A stretch of 64,000 nt of DNA from Tubiluchus corallicola (Eukaryota; Priapulida; Priapulimorpha; Priapulimorphida; Tubiluchidae), in the NCBI GenBank assembly GCA_030141605.1, contig JAQGDQ010000144.1, positions 434,001-498,000 on the forward strand. Reading direction: 5' to 3'. Position numbers and translations under genes: made by a program. Below are positions 45,901 to 58,136 of the stretch, one piece after another; position 1 is the stretch's first letter, and each line of letters begins with the position of its first letter. Under the pieces are notes generated by a model. That model was not told where the DNA came from and did no database searches. It was given only the letters and a program-made list of their open reading frames with translations.

Positions 45901-48834
45901 CCCCTAACATCTAATATTAAAAACCACTACCATAATGTAAACTTTGCTGATTTAACTCACTTCTTTGAGCACCCTAATTGTTACATAATATGTCATGAAA
46001 TTTTGCATCTTTTATGATGATGTACTAATTAGTATGAAGTGAATGCCATGTAGTGAAGTGTATAAATGGTGTAACATCAGTTCTGCGTATAGGCATTTTG
46101 CTTATAGATTTACCGTTGTGTTCTTACCAAATTTTAAGTATCCTGTATGCAACACTGTTTTTAATGCTGTAACCTTGAGTAGAAAATGTGCGTAAAGTGA
46201 CATTTGGACTAAAATCACTAATGTATCGAATGTGGCATTTACTTCGTTCCTCATGTATACATTTAAATTTGATTTGGTCAACAAACTACATACATACATA
46301 TGTATAAGATGAGACAAAACAAGAAAAACAGTTTGTGTTAATCAGTTGCATACACATTAGCCTGTGCAAACCCAAACTATTAATATTAGTCTAGTCATAA
46401 TTGGAAAGTTCTTTCAGGTGGGTCGCTAGGCTTGGTGGCATACCTATTGCAGTACTCATGGTATCACTCGTGCATTAGAGCTCATATACTGTATCATACA
46501 AAATCCTATAGTAGTATCTTATGTACGTAGCTAGCATTTGGTACGTGGCGACTAAGAGAAACATCATCTAGACAACATCATTTTGTTTTCCATCCTACTG
46601 AGTTGAAGTGCTAAGAACACATTAGTACATTGACAATGTTTGTTTTAAGATGAAGCTTTTCATATTTTTAATGTTTTAATTTTTTTACATGAGATATTTA
46701 CACATTGAGGCAACACTTTTAATCATATGACGATACACTACTTAGTTAAAATATCAAAAGAAATTGGCATTAAAACATAAAACAATTCTTTATTTACTAA
46801 CTGTATGTCAACAATCTGAACTTTCCTGTAATTCTAAACTGTAACTCTAGGCTTCCTTTACTAAGTTTAGGATACGTTTACTTTCTTTTCCTGTTTTCCT
46901 GAATGCTGTTAAATTGCTTTAACTGATCAATGAAATTAAAGAGGAAAACAAGACAAAAATATAGATAAATAAATGGACAGTCAGGTAGATACTTGGGTAG
47001 ATGGGTAGACTTTGTGTTTTCTGTGTTCCTTATTGCTGTTAAATTGCTCTAAAGGACCAATGAAATTAAGAGAAAAACAAGACAAAAATATAGATAAACA
47101 AATAGGCAAGCAGGTAGATACTTGGGTAGGTAGGTAGATACGCAGGCAGGTCAGTCAGTCGATCGATTGCCACTTGGTCAGTCAGTTGGTAGACAGGTGG
47201 GTAAGGCAGGTAGGTAGTAGATAAGTACATAGATAGATAGACAGACAGATGGATAGACAAAATAGACCATGGGTCCATTGGTTCCCAACCTTCGGGTCGC
47301 GGTTGGGAACCATTGAAATAGATGAACCGACAGAGAAAGAGAGATAGAGAGAGGGGACGAGGGACAGAAAGGGAGAGGAGAGAGAGAGAGAGAGAGAGAG
47401 GGGGGAGCCTTGTGGTCTGCTGTGTACTATGATTCGTGCATCGCTTTCTTGTGAAAGGTCTAATTCTAATCTGTTACAAAAAACACGTTCTCTGTATATC
47501 AGATTTCTGTTATTTCTCCTATTCCACAACAACATCAACCACAGCCATTTTAAATGCCTGCTATGGCAGAAATTGCATTTACATAGGCTATAATCTTTGC
47601 ATAAAGTTAGGAACAAATTTAAGAAGATTTTTACGAAAATACTCATGTGAATCCATGCATTGCGCTAAGAACGTTCGTATGAAAAAACTTTAATGAAGTT
47701 TGCAAGAACTTTAATGAATCCGGCCCCTGGGCCTTACTGCTGCAAACTTGTCATTACTTCGTAAAAATCAGTTACTTTGACCAAGTCACTTTAAACTGAT
47801 TTATTGTGTCACCCCAGGATAGTGTGGTGCGCACCCCACGCACCACCCTAGTGACGTCACTGAGTTCTTTCAATGTTGACCTATGATTGCAACTTTTGAT
47901 TTTTGGTAGTACATTACTTAAATTATATTCTCCTTTTTCAAGTTTGTATCACAGTATTGATGTGTTATGGCAGTGTAGTTTATCACATATTTGAAATTGA
48001 ATTCAAAAATCAAAGATCAGGGGAAAATTTTGACGTGGACTTTGTGCATGATACACCAAGCTAATGGAAATTTACCATTGTTTACTCTGCATTCCCTAGC
48101 AAGCTTTGTTCTTACCAGTATGCGTTAAATAAGCATCAAGATTGCTTGTGTGCATTAATAACATTCACTGCTGTATTTAGTTTACTGTTTATTTAGCAAA
48201 TTATCAGTGGTGTTAACAAGGGAAGCCTCAAACCACAGGAGCTACATAGATGTATCCAACACTCAAAATTCTGGCGCTTCTGCAGATTTAAATTCTTTAT
48301 AAATGACACAATACCAGAAGCTGCTGAATATTAATTTTATAGTTAATGTACGTACTACATAGTTTACACAATGTACACTTGATGCATTACTAGTATTAGA
48401 AGTGGATAAAAAGTAAATAGTTTTTGAGCTTTCACCAAATAATTCATTCACAAACTGATTAAATTGTTAAGATAAGGTTGTAAAACATTAGTTAGCTGAA
48501 AAGAAAGAAATGTAAAAATGTTGCATTGAGCATGATGATTCTAGTATTGGTTTTTTTGCCAGGGTCCCTGGTTCAAATAGTTTTGCATTTGTTTTTTTTT
48601 GTTTAGCTTGATACCTAAAACTTAATAATTGTGAGACGTTTCCATCATTAATTGATAACCTCAAGTGACATTTAAGATTTTAAGCCATTTATTGATTTTT
48701 TTTCAAGCCGTTCACTATAACGAAGAAATGTGCTTTATAGTAACTTTAGTTTATTTATTCTTTAGGTAAAGTTAAAAAACGAATTGTTGTTAAAATACAA
48801 GAACTTGTGCAACTTTGATGTTTTAAAAGGATAA
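42941..48834 (+). CDS. MED9: Mediator complex subunit 9
   Basis: Three exons, 42941-42996, 45499-45646 and 48766-48834 (TAA), encode 90 residues with phases 2, 0. Exon 1 gives MTDKVDVNFLSIIYEIIR, matching the FLPLVHNIIK-type segment of vertebrate MED9; exon 2 gives the helix ELRQRFEVCREQVNQLPGID; exon 3 gives VKLKNELLLKYKNLCNFDVL, which aligns with the vertebrate C-terminus. MED9 is a small subunit of the Mediator middle module that links activators to RNA polymerase II. Human MED9 is 146 residues, the excess being a Pro-rich N-terminus missing here. Introns of 2.5 and 3.1 kb hold LINE debris. No AATAAA lies between the stop and UQCC2, whose ATG is 170 bp on. An acceptor-like TTTTCTTTTATTTTAG ends 118 bases before the ATG. 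Confidence 0.87.
44056..45275 (-). pseudogene. LINE fragment, endonuclease end and start of reverse transcriptase
   Basis: Two adjoining minus frames. 45270-44452 has the end of an apurinic endonuclease (PIITRPTRLTSSSQTLTDHI, then GDHLPIF, the SDHLP-type motif) and a basic linker (KKPWITPAILNSI). 44442-44056 has the start of a reverse transcriptase: KAAGPENDPIKYYK, the GTFPDKLKLAKILAIYKSND and RLISLLSPIEKNFE blocks. The catalytic YADD region and the 5' part are missing and a frame break separates the pieces. A CR1/Rex/L2-like non-LTR element, inactive, antisense in MED9 intron 1. Confidence 0.75.
45748..46017 (+). pseudogene. LINE fragment, C-terminal tail
   Basis: A frame open to a stop at 46015-46017 encodes RMRLQSHRLQIETGRW, then RLCLCGDIQTEKLVIQTCPL, the His-Cys tail of LINE reverse-transcriptase proteins. 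It starts about 100 bp after the MED9 exon 2 donor. No polymerase core is left. It is diverged from the tails near 18.1 and 41.9 kb, so probably another family. Confidence 0.55.
46891..47140. repeat. Direct repeat, about 130-bp unit, two copies
   Basis: The unit starting CTGTTTTCCTGAATGCTGTT (46891) and CTGTGTTCCTTATTGCTGTT (47021) shares ATGAAATTAA, AACAAGACAAAAATATAGAT and CAGGTAGATACTTGGGTAG in order. About 85-90% identical by eye. It leads into TAGA/CAGG-rich simple sequence in MED9 intron 2. Confidence 0.75.
47141..47403. repeat. GATA/CAGG simple sequence, hAT-end-like hairpin and GA run
   Basis: Imperfect GTAG/GATA/GACA units run to about 47262. A hairpin follows, GGTTCCCAACC (47280-47290) against GGTTGGGAACC (47301-47311) with a 10-base loop; its TTCGGGTCGC loop resembles the end of hAT elements. 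A GA-rich run with about 12 pure GA units at 47376-47401 closes the block. Confidence 0.7.
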
Positions 48835-49003
48835 GACGCTACCGAGCTCATTGTGCTTTAGGAGGACAAGTTCTGCGCATACGAATCACAATTTGTGCAA
48901 ACTTTTGTGTGTTGCCAAAAGAGACAATTCTTCTTTTGTAATTGGGTGGAGCATTAGCAAGAAAAAAATTACAGTTTCTGTGGCTAGTATTATTTTTTCA
49001 CAG

Positions 49004-49387
49004 ATGGCAACTCAGTACAGAAAATTTGTGCGACTTCTGGAAATGTGGCCTGTGGATAACAGTAAAGTCGGTCGCGATTTAGGGCAACACATTCGGAACA
49101 AAGTAGCGGAGACATTTCGTGAGGGTGATGCCACACGTATTCCTGACATTAAAGCATGTGAGCAACAGTATACGGCATTGCAACAGATTAGTGCAGACAT
49201 TTACAAGAATAAATATCCAGTATCATTCAATGATGGAGTTGCAGCAAGTGGTTTGACATACAATGAATGCCATTTGATCATGGCTACCGACAGCCTGCAA
49301 ATACTAGACCGAGAAAACAGGAGATGGTGGCAGTCAAAGGCAAAATCAGAACAAAAGAAAAGAAAACTAGGGAAACAGTCTTCATGA
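49004..49387 (+). CDS. UQCC2: Ubiquinol-cytochrome c reductase complex assembly factor 2
   Basis: A single-exon frame of 127 residues, close to the human length of 126. YRKFVRLLEMWPVD at the start, RDLGQHIRNKVAETFREG, the ACEQQY-TALQQI helix, YKNKYP and GLTYNECHLIMATDSLQ follow the UQCC2 (MNF1) order closely. UQCC2 is a mitochondrial protein that works with UQCC1 on cytochrome b translation and early complex III assembly. The Trp-Pro-Val-Asp motif is intact; the C-terminal tail is Lys-rich. The ATG at 49004 comes directly after a strong splice acceptor (TATTTTTTCACAG), so the mRNA leader may be joined there by cis- or trans-splicing. The frame stays open upstream to about 48851 without an ATG; I take the ATG next to the acceptor as start. 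MED9 ends 169 bp upstream on the same strand. Confidence 0.9.
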   Translation: MATQYRKFVRLLEMWPVDNSKVGRDLGQHIRNKVAETFREGDATRIPDIKACEQQYTALQQISADIYKNKYPVSFNDGVAASGLTYNECHLIMATDSLQILDRENRRWWQSKAKSEQKKRKLGKQSS

Positions 49388-51273
49388 TTAGAGTAGGTAG
49401 CTTTTTAATTTGTTAAAACAATTAACATGTCCTCTTAGTTTAGGCTTAGAATTTCTGTATTACGAAATAGTACAATAGCTCTAATGAGTAGGGAAAGGGA
49501 CAGGATTGATTGAGCTCCCTCAAAAGGGTTGGGGCCATGCCCCAAATACACTTCCTGCATATTAAACTATCTTTCAAGTCATAAATAGGAAGGAACTAGT
49601 TATTTTATATGCACCAATTTCCGACATTTTGGTAAATCTTATCTAAGACTGATAAAGCCTTGTAATCTCTAAAATCCTAAAGACAAGTAAAATCCCTTTC
49701 AATGATTTCAAGTTGTTCATCTTTTTGTGCATTGGGTTTGCTTAAAAAGTGCACTCTACATTGTGACCCTAGAAAAATACATTTTATATTCGCAATATGT
49801 TAAAAACTCAGTTGATGAAAATTGTGAATTAAATCAGACATGCCAACTCTTTATGCATTAGGTGTGTGTCTCATGCATTTTAAGCCTTTCACACGTGTGC
49901 ACGCATCAAATTTCAGTTCTCAGGTATTCCACAACTTCACACACAAGTTTGCAAATCACCTGACTTGAATGGCTTCCTTTGCCACCAGTATCAATCACAA
50001 CATAATTAGTAGTATCACTCTCAAAAATACAGTAGCATTTGTAAGTTTCAGGATGTATATTATACTAAATGGTATTACAATTTTTGAAAACTAAGCACTT
50101 TTTAGTGCTATTGATCTTTTTCACGTGTTAAAACAACATTATTTATGTATAAAGCTTGGTGAACTCCAAAACAGCATAAGAAAGCTCACGGGTACCCAAA
50201 AAAATTACCGTATAATAATTTTTATTTTGTTGCCTTAATTTTTTGATAATTTGATTTTGATGCCCAAAAAAGCAAAACGTTCTGGGTATAGAAAATACCC
50301 TCCCTCTTCGTTCCGAGTAGCACTTCTACCATTGGTCATTGATGATTAAATTTAACAAAAATGTTACCTTTGTGAGGAGAGAAATGGGCGTCACCCTTTG
50401 ATACCCAGGTAAGCGTTTGTTTCAAACAAAACAGACAACGAAAATAATAAATGCAGGCAGGCAAACACAAATGCTGCAGACACATGGATTAATCAGAACT
50501 GTAAATGATTTTATTAAAACTTGTAAAAATACAAAATAACACCAAACTCTGTAAAAAAATTAACACAAAAGCGGTTTTCTTTCCATCTGCTAAAAAGTAG
50601 TTCCCAACTTCTCCACCTACTTGCCAAATTATTCCGCATTAACAAAAAAAAGAAAATTATTATTCCCTACGTTCCTCGCTAATATTTATTTGATTGGGGG
50701 ATAATTTGCCCCCTAGATCCGTGGTAAGGGCGAGACGAGCCCCAAGTTTTCTATGTTTCACACTCATTTTAAGTCCAAGTGGTTAGGAGCTCTGATTAAA
50801 TTATTTCTCAAAAATGCAAGCATTGCTTCTTGTTCATGCTACATCGCACACACTTCAAAGCTTAAAAATACTGTAACATTTTTAGAATGAAAGAAAAGCA
50901 AAACTTTTGAGACAATGTGTATATTTATGTAGAAAAGAACATAAACGATACTATCTAGATTTATTGACAAAAACTTTCATATGGAAAGCTAGAGAGAAAG
51001 TATATCTGTGGAAGTAAAGTAGTTCATGGAAGCTCTGAAAGTCATGTAAGAGTGGTGGATAGTTTCTTTATGAACGAGAAGCATTTCATAAAAAACTGTG
51101 GTCATTCGTCTTTGTTGCATGGCTGCTAGCACAGCTGCATCCCAACTTTTATATTAATTTATAAATAAATAAAATGTATAACACAATTTTTTTATATAAT
51201 TTGCAAGGTGAGTTTTTTGTGCCTCGGAAATGTTGGATTCACATTCGTGATGCATTTGTGTATTGAGATTCAA
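49388..51273. other. Convergent 3' spacer, UQCC2 to IGFBP-like gene
   Basis: About 1.9 kb of AT-rich sequence, bounded by two genes that end toward each other. No coding exon, transposon end or repeat was seen. ATTAAA at 49561-49566 could serve as UQCC2 poly(A) signal. Confidence 0.4.
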
Positions 51274-54200
51274 TTAAAAGTATGATTCTACTGCTGAAGC
51301 AAGTTCTTTTGGTACACAGCGTCCATCAAGACCATATCCAAAATAGTCTGCTAAAACACAGCGAGTCTGGGGTTTACATTCGACGTCAAGTGCCCATCGA
51401 CTGCATTTATCTTTGCCATTCTGTAAATAACAAACATTTGCTTGAAGATATGATCATTGAAGTCAGTAGATTTGATAATTGTACATTGTATAATATAAAG
51501 CAGTCAAATTGTCATTGCTGTCATCATCATCGTCATCACCAGTGCTAATGATCACTTTGAATGAATTTTATGCAATAATGAGAAATAGAATTTGATGCAT
51601 TTTTATAAAAATCTTGATTCTGCAACTTGTATTAGACACCTTCTATGCGCAGTGGTATTCAATATAATTTCTGCCAAGAATTTAAATTTTTCAGTTTATG
51701 TTATTATACAATTTATAATAATATTAATAATCAAGAACATAAGTGTTCGAAGTTAATCACCTACTTTGTATTTTGTTAAAAGTGTGAGCACTTCGTCTGA
51801 CACGCAGACGCCATTTTCTCCAAAACTTTCTGACTGTGTTTTGGCAGTTCCAATGCATGTCAGCTCATCACCACATGAACCAGAGAACCAGTCACCTTCT
51901 GGTCCGCACGGACTTCCAGGACCCTATGTACATGATGTTTTTATACTTGATATCTGTTTGATAGATAGTGCTCTTTCTATGAGTATTAGCTCTAAAAGCT
52001 GAAATACCTTCAGCAAAACAATCCTATTCATCGGGGCAAGGTCACATATAAGGCATAATAATGTTTTAAGCTTAATTTTAAAGCTCTGCCTATTAATGTT
52101 TAAGCGCTGTTATAACTCCGCATTTCATTAAATAATTTTGATATCAAAGTTAAAAGACAGGATTATAATATCATCAGTCAAAATGCATACATGGGTTAAA
52201 AGTGAAGTATAGTCTAGGAGACAGCTTGAAAACTGTTGAGATTTCATGAAATTATAATTTTTATAAATTTAAGAGTCGTTTTGGTACCGTGGAGCTCATT
52301 CAGTAAGTACAATTAATCGGTATGGCAATCTTAATGATGCAAACTTTACATATAGTATTGTTTTTGCAAGGCAGTGATAGGCATCATATTACTTGCATGT
52401 AATCACATATAGACATGTAATTGAGCATTTTTTTATATAGTTCAGCACACTGTGCAAGCTGGAATCAAGCATCCTTGGGGGGGAAAGCGGTGTGGTCAGA
52501 GCAGTGACAAAGAACTGAAGATCTTCCAACAGATCTTGCTTATTTGTTGAGTACTGATTGACGACATATTTTTTTAATGATCTTAGCATCCAGTCTGTCT
52601 TTCAGGATAGCTCCAATGTTTTTACGGACCTGAAGTCCAGCAAATTTTCAAGCTATTCAATTCATCCGAAAAAATAATTCCACAGTTTTTAGGTCAATGC
52701 TCCGATCATACTGCTCAAGACTACAAGCTGCGCATGATCTGCAAAGCATGATAGATATGCAATTGTTTAAACAAAACACTGATGTAATAAATTGTTCTGT
52801 ACTATTATTTGTTACTTTTGTAAACCACCACCCATAGCAAAATGTTGTGTACCAGCTTGTATATAGATGGTGGCAAAATCAGAACCTAGGATTTCATTAT
52901 CTGTGATAACTGGTAAGCCTTATAATGGTGAAAGCTTGAATTGACCAATCTAGGCATCTTAATCACATTAATTTAGTTCAAGAGTAGTTTTATTATAATA
53001 ACTTAGATTACAATATGGCTAGATACTGGAACAAGACAGTTTTACAACTAATAAATGTTCTCACCAATGAATCATAACTCTTGGAAGAGTGCACACAAAA
53101 AGTGAACAGTAGAAGCATTGCAGTATAACTACTAGCAAGGTACATACATAGCATAATGTTGAGAATAACATTAATGTTACTATGTAAACGATATAAACTA
53201 ATACAATGGTAAGAAGCACTTAGTAAGAAAAATAAATGTCTAGTTTCAAGCTTAAATACTTGAATATTAACAGTTAGATGTAGATGTTGATTGCCACGAG
53301 GAAGCAGATAAACAAGTTCTTTTGTTGACAAATTATAAATTCTAATATTAAAAGAGAATAAATAAGTACAGAGTTGTTCAGTAGGCCTACTCGAACTTGG
53401 AAAGTCAACTAATTAGAAAACGCATAAGGATATCAAGAGATGCACCTCATTTACAGGTAGGCGAAACAGGTAGAAGACAATTTCCTTGTATCTGTTCCAA
53501 GTATGAAATTTTATTTTACATTTTTTAGGTTTGACATATGTCCACAAGAAGAAATGCTTATAAGATTTGTCTCACCTTTGCACAGATTGGGCAGCATTCG
53601 CAGTCAGGTGTTCGTTCTCCATACTGGCAATTTTGAGATGGAGGACATGGGTCTCTTTCAACTATAATTTTGAATGTTCCATCACTCTGCAGCTCAATTC
53701 TCTGTTCTTCACATACAGCAGTGCATGCTAGGGAATACTTGATAAACAGTAGTCTGAAAAAGTGCAAAGTAATATAATAATTGATAGACTGTATAACACA
53801 AATTAAGACTAAAGGGTAACTAAAGCTTTCATGACGATAGAATCTGATTAAGGCCAGGAGACAGACATGGTGCTGTCCACATTTTTGATATTAAGCTGTG
53901 CTCCATGGTCAATTTGCAAATTTTGCAACAAAGTTTTTTATAGAGAAAGGTAGTCAAGTCACTAGATTAACTTTGTCTGTTATTGGAATTTACAAAAAAA
54001 TATCATTTGAGCAACAATAATGTAAAAAATACTGTACTTTGGAGGCTTTAATTGTGAATGTAGTCAAGGTACAATATTATAATACCTACTATTAGCGGCA
54101 CCTAGTATATTGTACTTCATTTACCAGCAATGTTTAAAATTAACAAGAGATTTTTTTGAAATGGAAGTGTAAACTATGGAAATTAAAAAGTGTATTCTTT

Positions 54201-54701
54201 TAATTGTATTTGAAATTAATACAAAATTTTATCTTACGCTGGCATCAAATGTAAGGCAGAAATATATGCCTTTAGACAAAAAATTGTATAGAAGTCTTAT
54301 TTACAAATATGTACTTTTTGTGGCTCTTGTGGTTATCAGAGTTATCAAAGGCAACCTTCAAATCTCGGTCTTTATGCGAAGTCAAACAAGAAATTAGACA
54401 TTATAAAACTTTTAGCTGTATTGGCCAGGTGCTTTAATTAAGACAGCAACTGCCTGAATGATAGAATTGCTAATAAAGCTAGGAAAATCAGGAGGAACAG
54501 CTGTTCTGACTTTAAAAGAGTCACTATCCTAAAATTAATTTTTGTTTAAATTTTCATCATTCTATTTACATTTTGTAACTGGTGTTTTTTTTCGTGGTTA
54601 TAGAGCATTGTCATTGAGTATAATACCTAATCAGATAAAGAGAACAATTCAAATTTGATTATATTCACTCACCCAGACAAAATTGCAATAAACTGCGCCA
54701 T
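51274..54701 (-). CDS. Secreted IGFBP-like cysteine-rich protein
   Basis: Four exons in phase: 54701-54673, 53753-53576, 51923-51765, 51420-51274 (TAA), giving 170 residues. Residues 1-19 are a hydrophobic signal peptide, likely cut after Ala19. Residues 20-109 hold 12 cysteines in the spacing of an IGFBP N-terminal domain: CTAVC, CPPSQNC, then DCECCPICAK (in place of the usual GCGCC-CA), SPCG, SCGDELTC and NGVC. The last exon adds four cysteines in a segment without a known match. No thyroglobulin type-1 domain is present, so it is not a full vertebrate-type IGFBP; it resembles the small single-IGFBP-domain secreted proteins of invertebrates. Such proteins act outside the cell; ligand unknown. 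Exon joins rest on phase and splice consensus. Confidence is higher for the fold than for any function. Confidence 0.72.
53008..53345 (-). pseudogene. Possible LINE C-terminal remnant
   Basis: A minus frame in the intron between exons 2 and 3 of the IGFBP-like gene reads NLSTKELVYLLPRGNQHLHL, then VFKLETRHLFFL and RLHSNINVI, which resembles the C-terminal PRVxTxxFKxSFFYRGxxLWN-type tail of LINE proteins. It is diverged and nothing else of the element is seen. Tentative. Confidence 0.3.
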
Positions 54702-57646
54702 TCTGGAGTTTTTTTGTGTACCTATTTGTACCGAGACCTAGACAGTAAGTTGGTTGGTTAATGATGAAATCTGCAACCACCAGTCTTTATATTCAAATAC
54801 TTTTAATTATGAATCATTCATGTGGGTACTTAGGTAGCACTATCAAAGCATAATACCATACCGCCATGCGGGCTGTTTTGTGGGCAGCACATAACGTTTT
54901 AAGAAAACATGATTTTTATGCTGGCTTTTAGTGCGAAGAGACATAGAAGAGATTATGGAGGTGTTGCATAATGTCGAATCATAGCTTAATAACAGACGTA
55001 GCTTAATAACACATATATACATATGACACAAAAAATACAATGCTTCAACAAAAATAATTTTTATTTTGTTGTACTATTGCAGTATATTCATGGCTGCTTA
55101 GAGACACTGTTATCAAAGCCTGACTTAATAACTTTTTCATATTTAATGGCCACGTAATAATAATAGTGATCAGCAGTGTAGTTGCAAAAATTTAGCAGCT
55201 GGGAGCTGCATTGGCTGTAGATGTTTATTTTTATACGTGCATGTGTGAAGCAGCCGTTCCACTTTGTTCCCCTCAACTACACCCTTAATAGTGATTATAA
55301 TGATAAACATGATTAGCTAAGTAATATTAGAATTTTTGTGTATAGCAAAACAGTATAATATTTTTGTAGTGACTCAATGCTAGATACCAATAAGTTATTG
55401 CTTTAACTGTAGCAGCTCATTGCCAAGTTTGATAGAGCTGTAACAGTAGTTACTAATCTCAAAATTTAATGTTTCAACCAATAGTTCAACTGTCTAATCA
55501 CTAGTTGAACTGTCAATGCAATGTATAAAATCATAACTTTTCATTAATTATTATGCTGTCCTAAAAGTGAAGCCTGTGCTTTCAGTTATTGAAACACTGT
55601 CATAATAATCATGCTAAATTTAAGGTGGCTTTCAAGATCTTGTTTTTAAAAATTGTGATTTTTACTGTCAAACAAAATAAGTTAAATATGTCTTGCATTA
55701 CAAAATGACTTTACCACTCCTATACAACAAATAATGAACAGGTAATAAAAATGCAAAAAGTACACTATCCATAATAAATCTTTATTAAAGTGACTATAAG
55801 TTCTTTATCACTATTTATATCACAGTTGTAGAATACTCGAGTCTGTAGACTGATCACCGTAAAGTACTTGCGAGTACAGAATTTTCAAATTGACTTACAC
55901 TGTCCTTAGAGCTTCACATTGCTCAGTTTACGGTAACAAAACACTGACAAAATGCACAATTAACAGCTATAACTTCAAGTGTTAACAAGAAGTTTTTATA
56001 TCAATGTTCTTTCAGTTTAATGGACAGAATATTTCCAAAACCTTTCAATCTTCAGGTACTAAGAAGAGTTGTTAATCACAATTAATGATTACACATTAAA
56101 AACATTATTTCTGCACAAAACACTATAATTCACTGAATCAGGCAACAATCTGAAATGTCATGACACTATAGAAAGTATGTAATTTTTGACTGAATTAAGC
56201 AGCTTTTACAGAGATTAGAACAAAAGTATATGCAAAATGTACAAAACAGTTCAGATCATCACACCTTAAAAACTGAACCAAAAGGCTATTGTACAGTCAC
56301 AATGATAAATGCTTCTAGAAAGGTGCAGTTATCATTATTATACAATGATACTTATACAATGGGATTAGAAAATATACTGTAAATTACTTATATTTTGTAT
56401 GTATCAGTGAGTTAAATTTATTTTTTCCTGGCAGCAGGCATAATTGAGAAAATTACGTAAGAATCTACAAAAGCACCGGATAAAAAAATTCAGCAAGAAT
56501 TAAACAGAATGATTGGGACTTCATCTACTGATTCATCTACCTGTATATTTCAACATGTAATGGGTTTAATTGTGAGTGACAGTCACAAGTGACTAAAAGC
56601 AAAGGAAATAGCTAATTAGTCATGCTACGTATTAGCAATATGCGAAGTTGAGTATCGTTGACTCTGAGGATTGGTGACGATTAGCAAAAGCTGTTTTTAG
56701 GATGTTTTATCTCTCCGACTATTTCTCTAGACACCGCGGCCAGTTCATTGGCTGTTCTTACAAGATTATCTTGAATTGTGAACTAGGTTCCAGTTCTAGA
56801 AACGACGCAGTACGTTTGTCGAACTGTGCAAATAAATTTTAGTCTATACTATAATTAATATGACTCATATGATATTTAACTTGCATATTGCATGTAGCAA
56901 ATTGTGTGCAACATTAAAAGTGTTGGACAGCTGACAGACAAAAGTAAGAATGTGTGCTCAACATAGAAAGAAATGAATTTAATTACAAATAACTTACTAG
57001 TATGCCAAAAACAACTGTAAAAAATATCACTTTTTCGAGTACACTACAAATACAACTTAGGCCACATGTCGTTAAATTGTGGAGAAGTCAAACATTCTTG
57101 CATGGAATTCCTTGGTTTATATTTAAACGAATCAACTCAACCTGCCACTAAATCATGATTTGTAACGTTTAAGCAAATCACCTTTATACAGGCTCAATAA
57201 AAAGTTCTCTGTAGTCAAACTACAAAGTCCCCATCAGCTCCAATACATATAAATATAGTCATGTACTCGTATTTCACAAAATTCTCAGCAATTTCTTAAT
57301 AAGCAAGATAACAAGGACAGTAATATTCTGCAAAAAGTAAAACATTATCATCCTAATTTCAACAACATTCTACACGATAACAACAAGCATAATTATAATA
57401 ATAACAATGAACAATAACCTTTGAGCAAAAGCAATTGTTAGTAGCGCACCACGTAGCTGTTAGTTTAAGTTGGTATTTTATTTACTATTTAATACATTTT
57501 TCATGTAAAAAAGGGGAATGTCAGCAATGTTTACTGAAATCTAAAGCAATCAGAAATCTCAAGAAACATATCTGCAAAAGAACACTGGACTGGTTCACAA
57601 TAACATTTGGAGATGATTACATCAAAGCTGTAAAACGTTTTTTATG
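54702..57646. other. Spacer between the IGFBP-like gene and SLC31
   Basis: About 2.9 kb upstream of the IGFBP-like start and downstream of the SLC31 stop. No exon of a known family. A TTTATT at 55789-55794 is one candidate minus-strand poly(A) signal for SLC31. Open frames up to 81 codons show no motif. Confidence 0.35.
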
Positions 57647-57654
57647 GTATACTG

Positions 57655-58136
57655 CAGGGGTGTGCAAATTATCTGACTAGCCAGGCCACATTAAACTTTC
57701 CCGCAATTCCTGCGGGCCACATGCAGTTTGATCAAGGAGCCAAGTACAGAAAGGCCTAATAACGATTTTTTTGCATCCGACTTGCGTACATCATTACTAC
57801 TACACTCAAGAAACTATTTTAGAAGTTATTAAAATTTATATTACAAACCATATATTTCTACTTTCAGGACAGATAGTGGTAATTTCATTACAATGCAGAT
57901 TAGTAATGTGTATCACACAGTCTGTGTAGTACAGTGTTATTAAGCTACAACTGTCTTGTAAGGGTTAATGGCATCCGATCTAGTAGAAAAAACTACCCGC
58001 ACTATCTTTGGGATCATGGCACGGACTTCAGCTGGATACACTCAATTAATCGCCCGGGCCGCACTTTCATTAGGTTGACAAATCTCTTCGCGGGCCGCAC
58101 AAATTCTCTCGGCGGGCCGCACTTTGCACACCCCTG
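57655..58136. mobile_element. hAT transposon, non-autonomous, perfect 8-bp target duplication
   Basis: Ends CAGGGGTGTGCAAA and TTTGCACACCCCTG are perfect 14-bp inverted repeats. The flanks GTATACTG at 57647-57654 and 58137-58144 are identical 8-bp target duplications. Inside are repeated GCGGGCCGCA words near the right end and a GCGGGCCACATGC copy near the left. 482 bp, no transposase frame. Clean ends suggest a fairly young insertion. Confidence 0.92.

Noticed and set aside
48851-49003. N-terminal extension of UQCC2 from the open frame upstream
   Set aside because: No ATG is present in it, it has no similarity to the family, and a splice acceptor sits just before the internal ATG that matches the family start.
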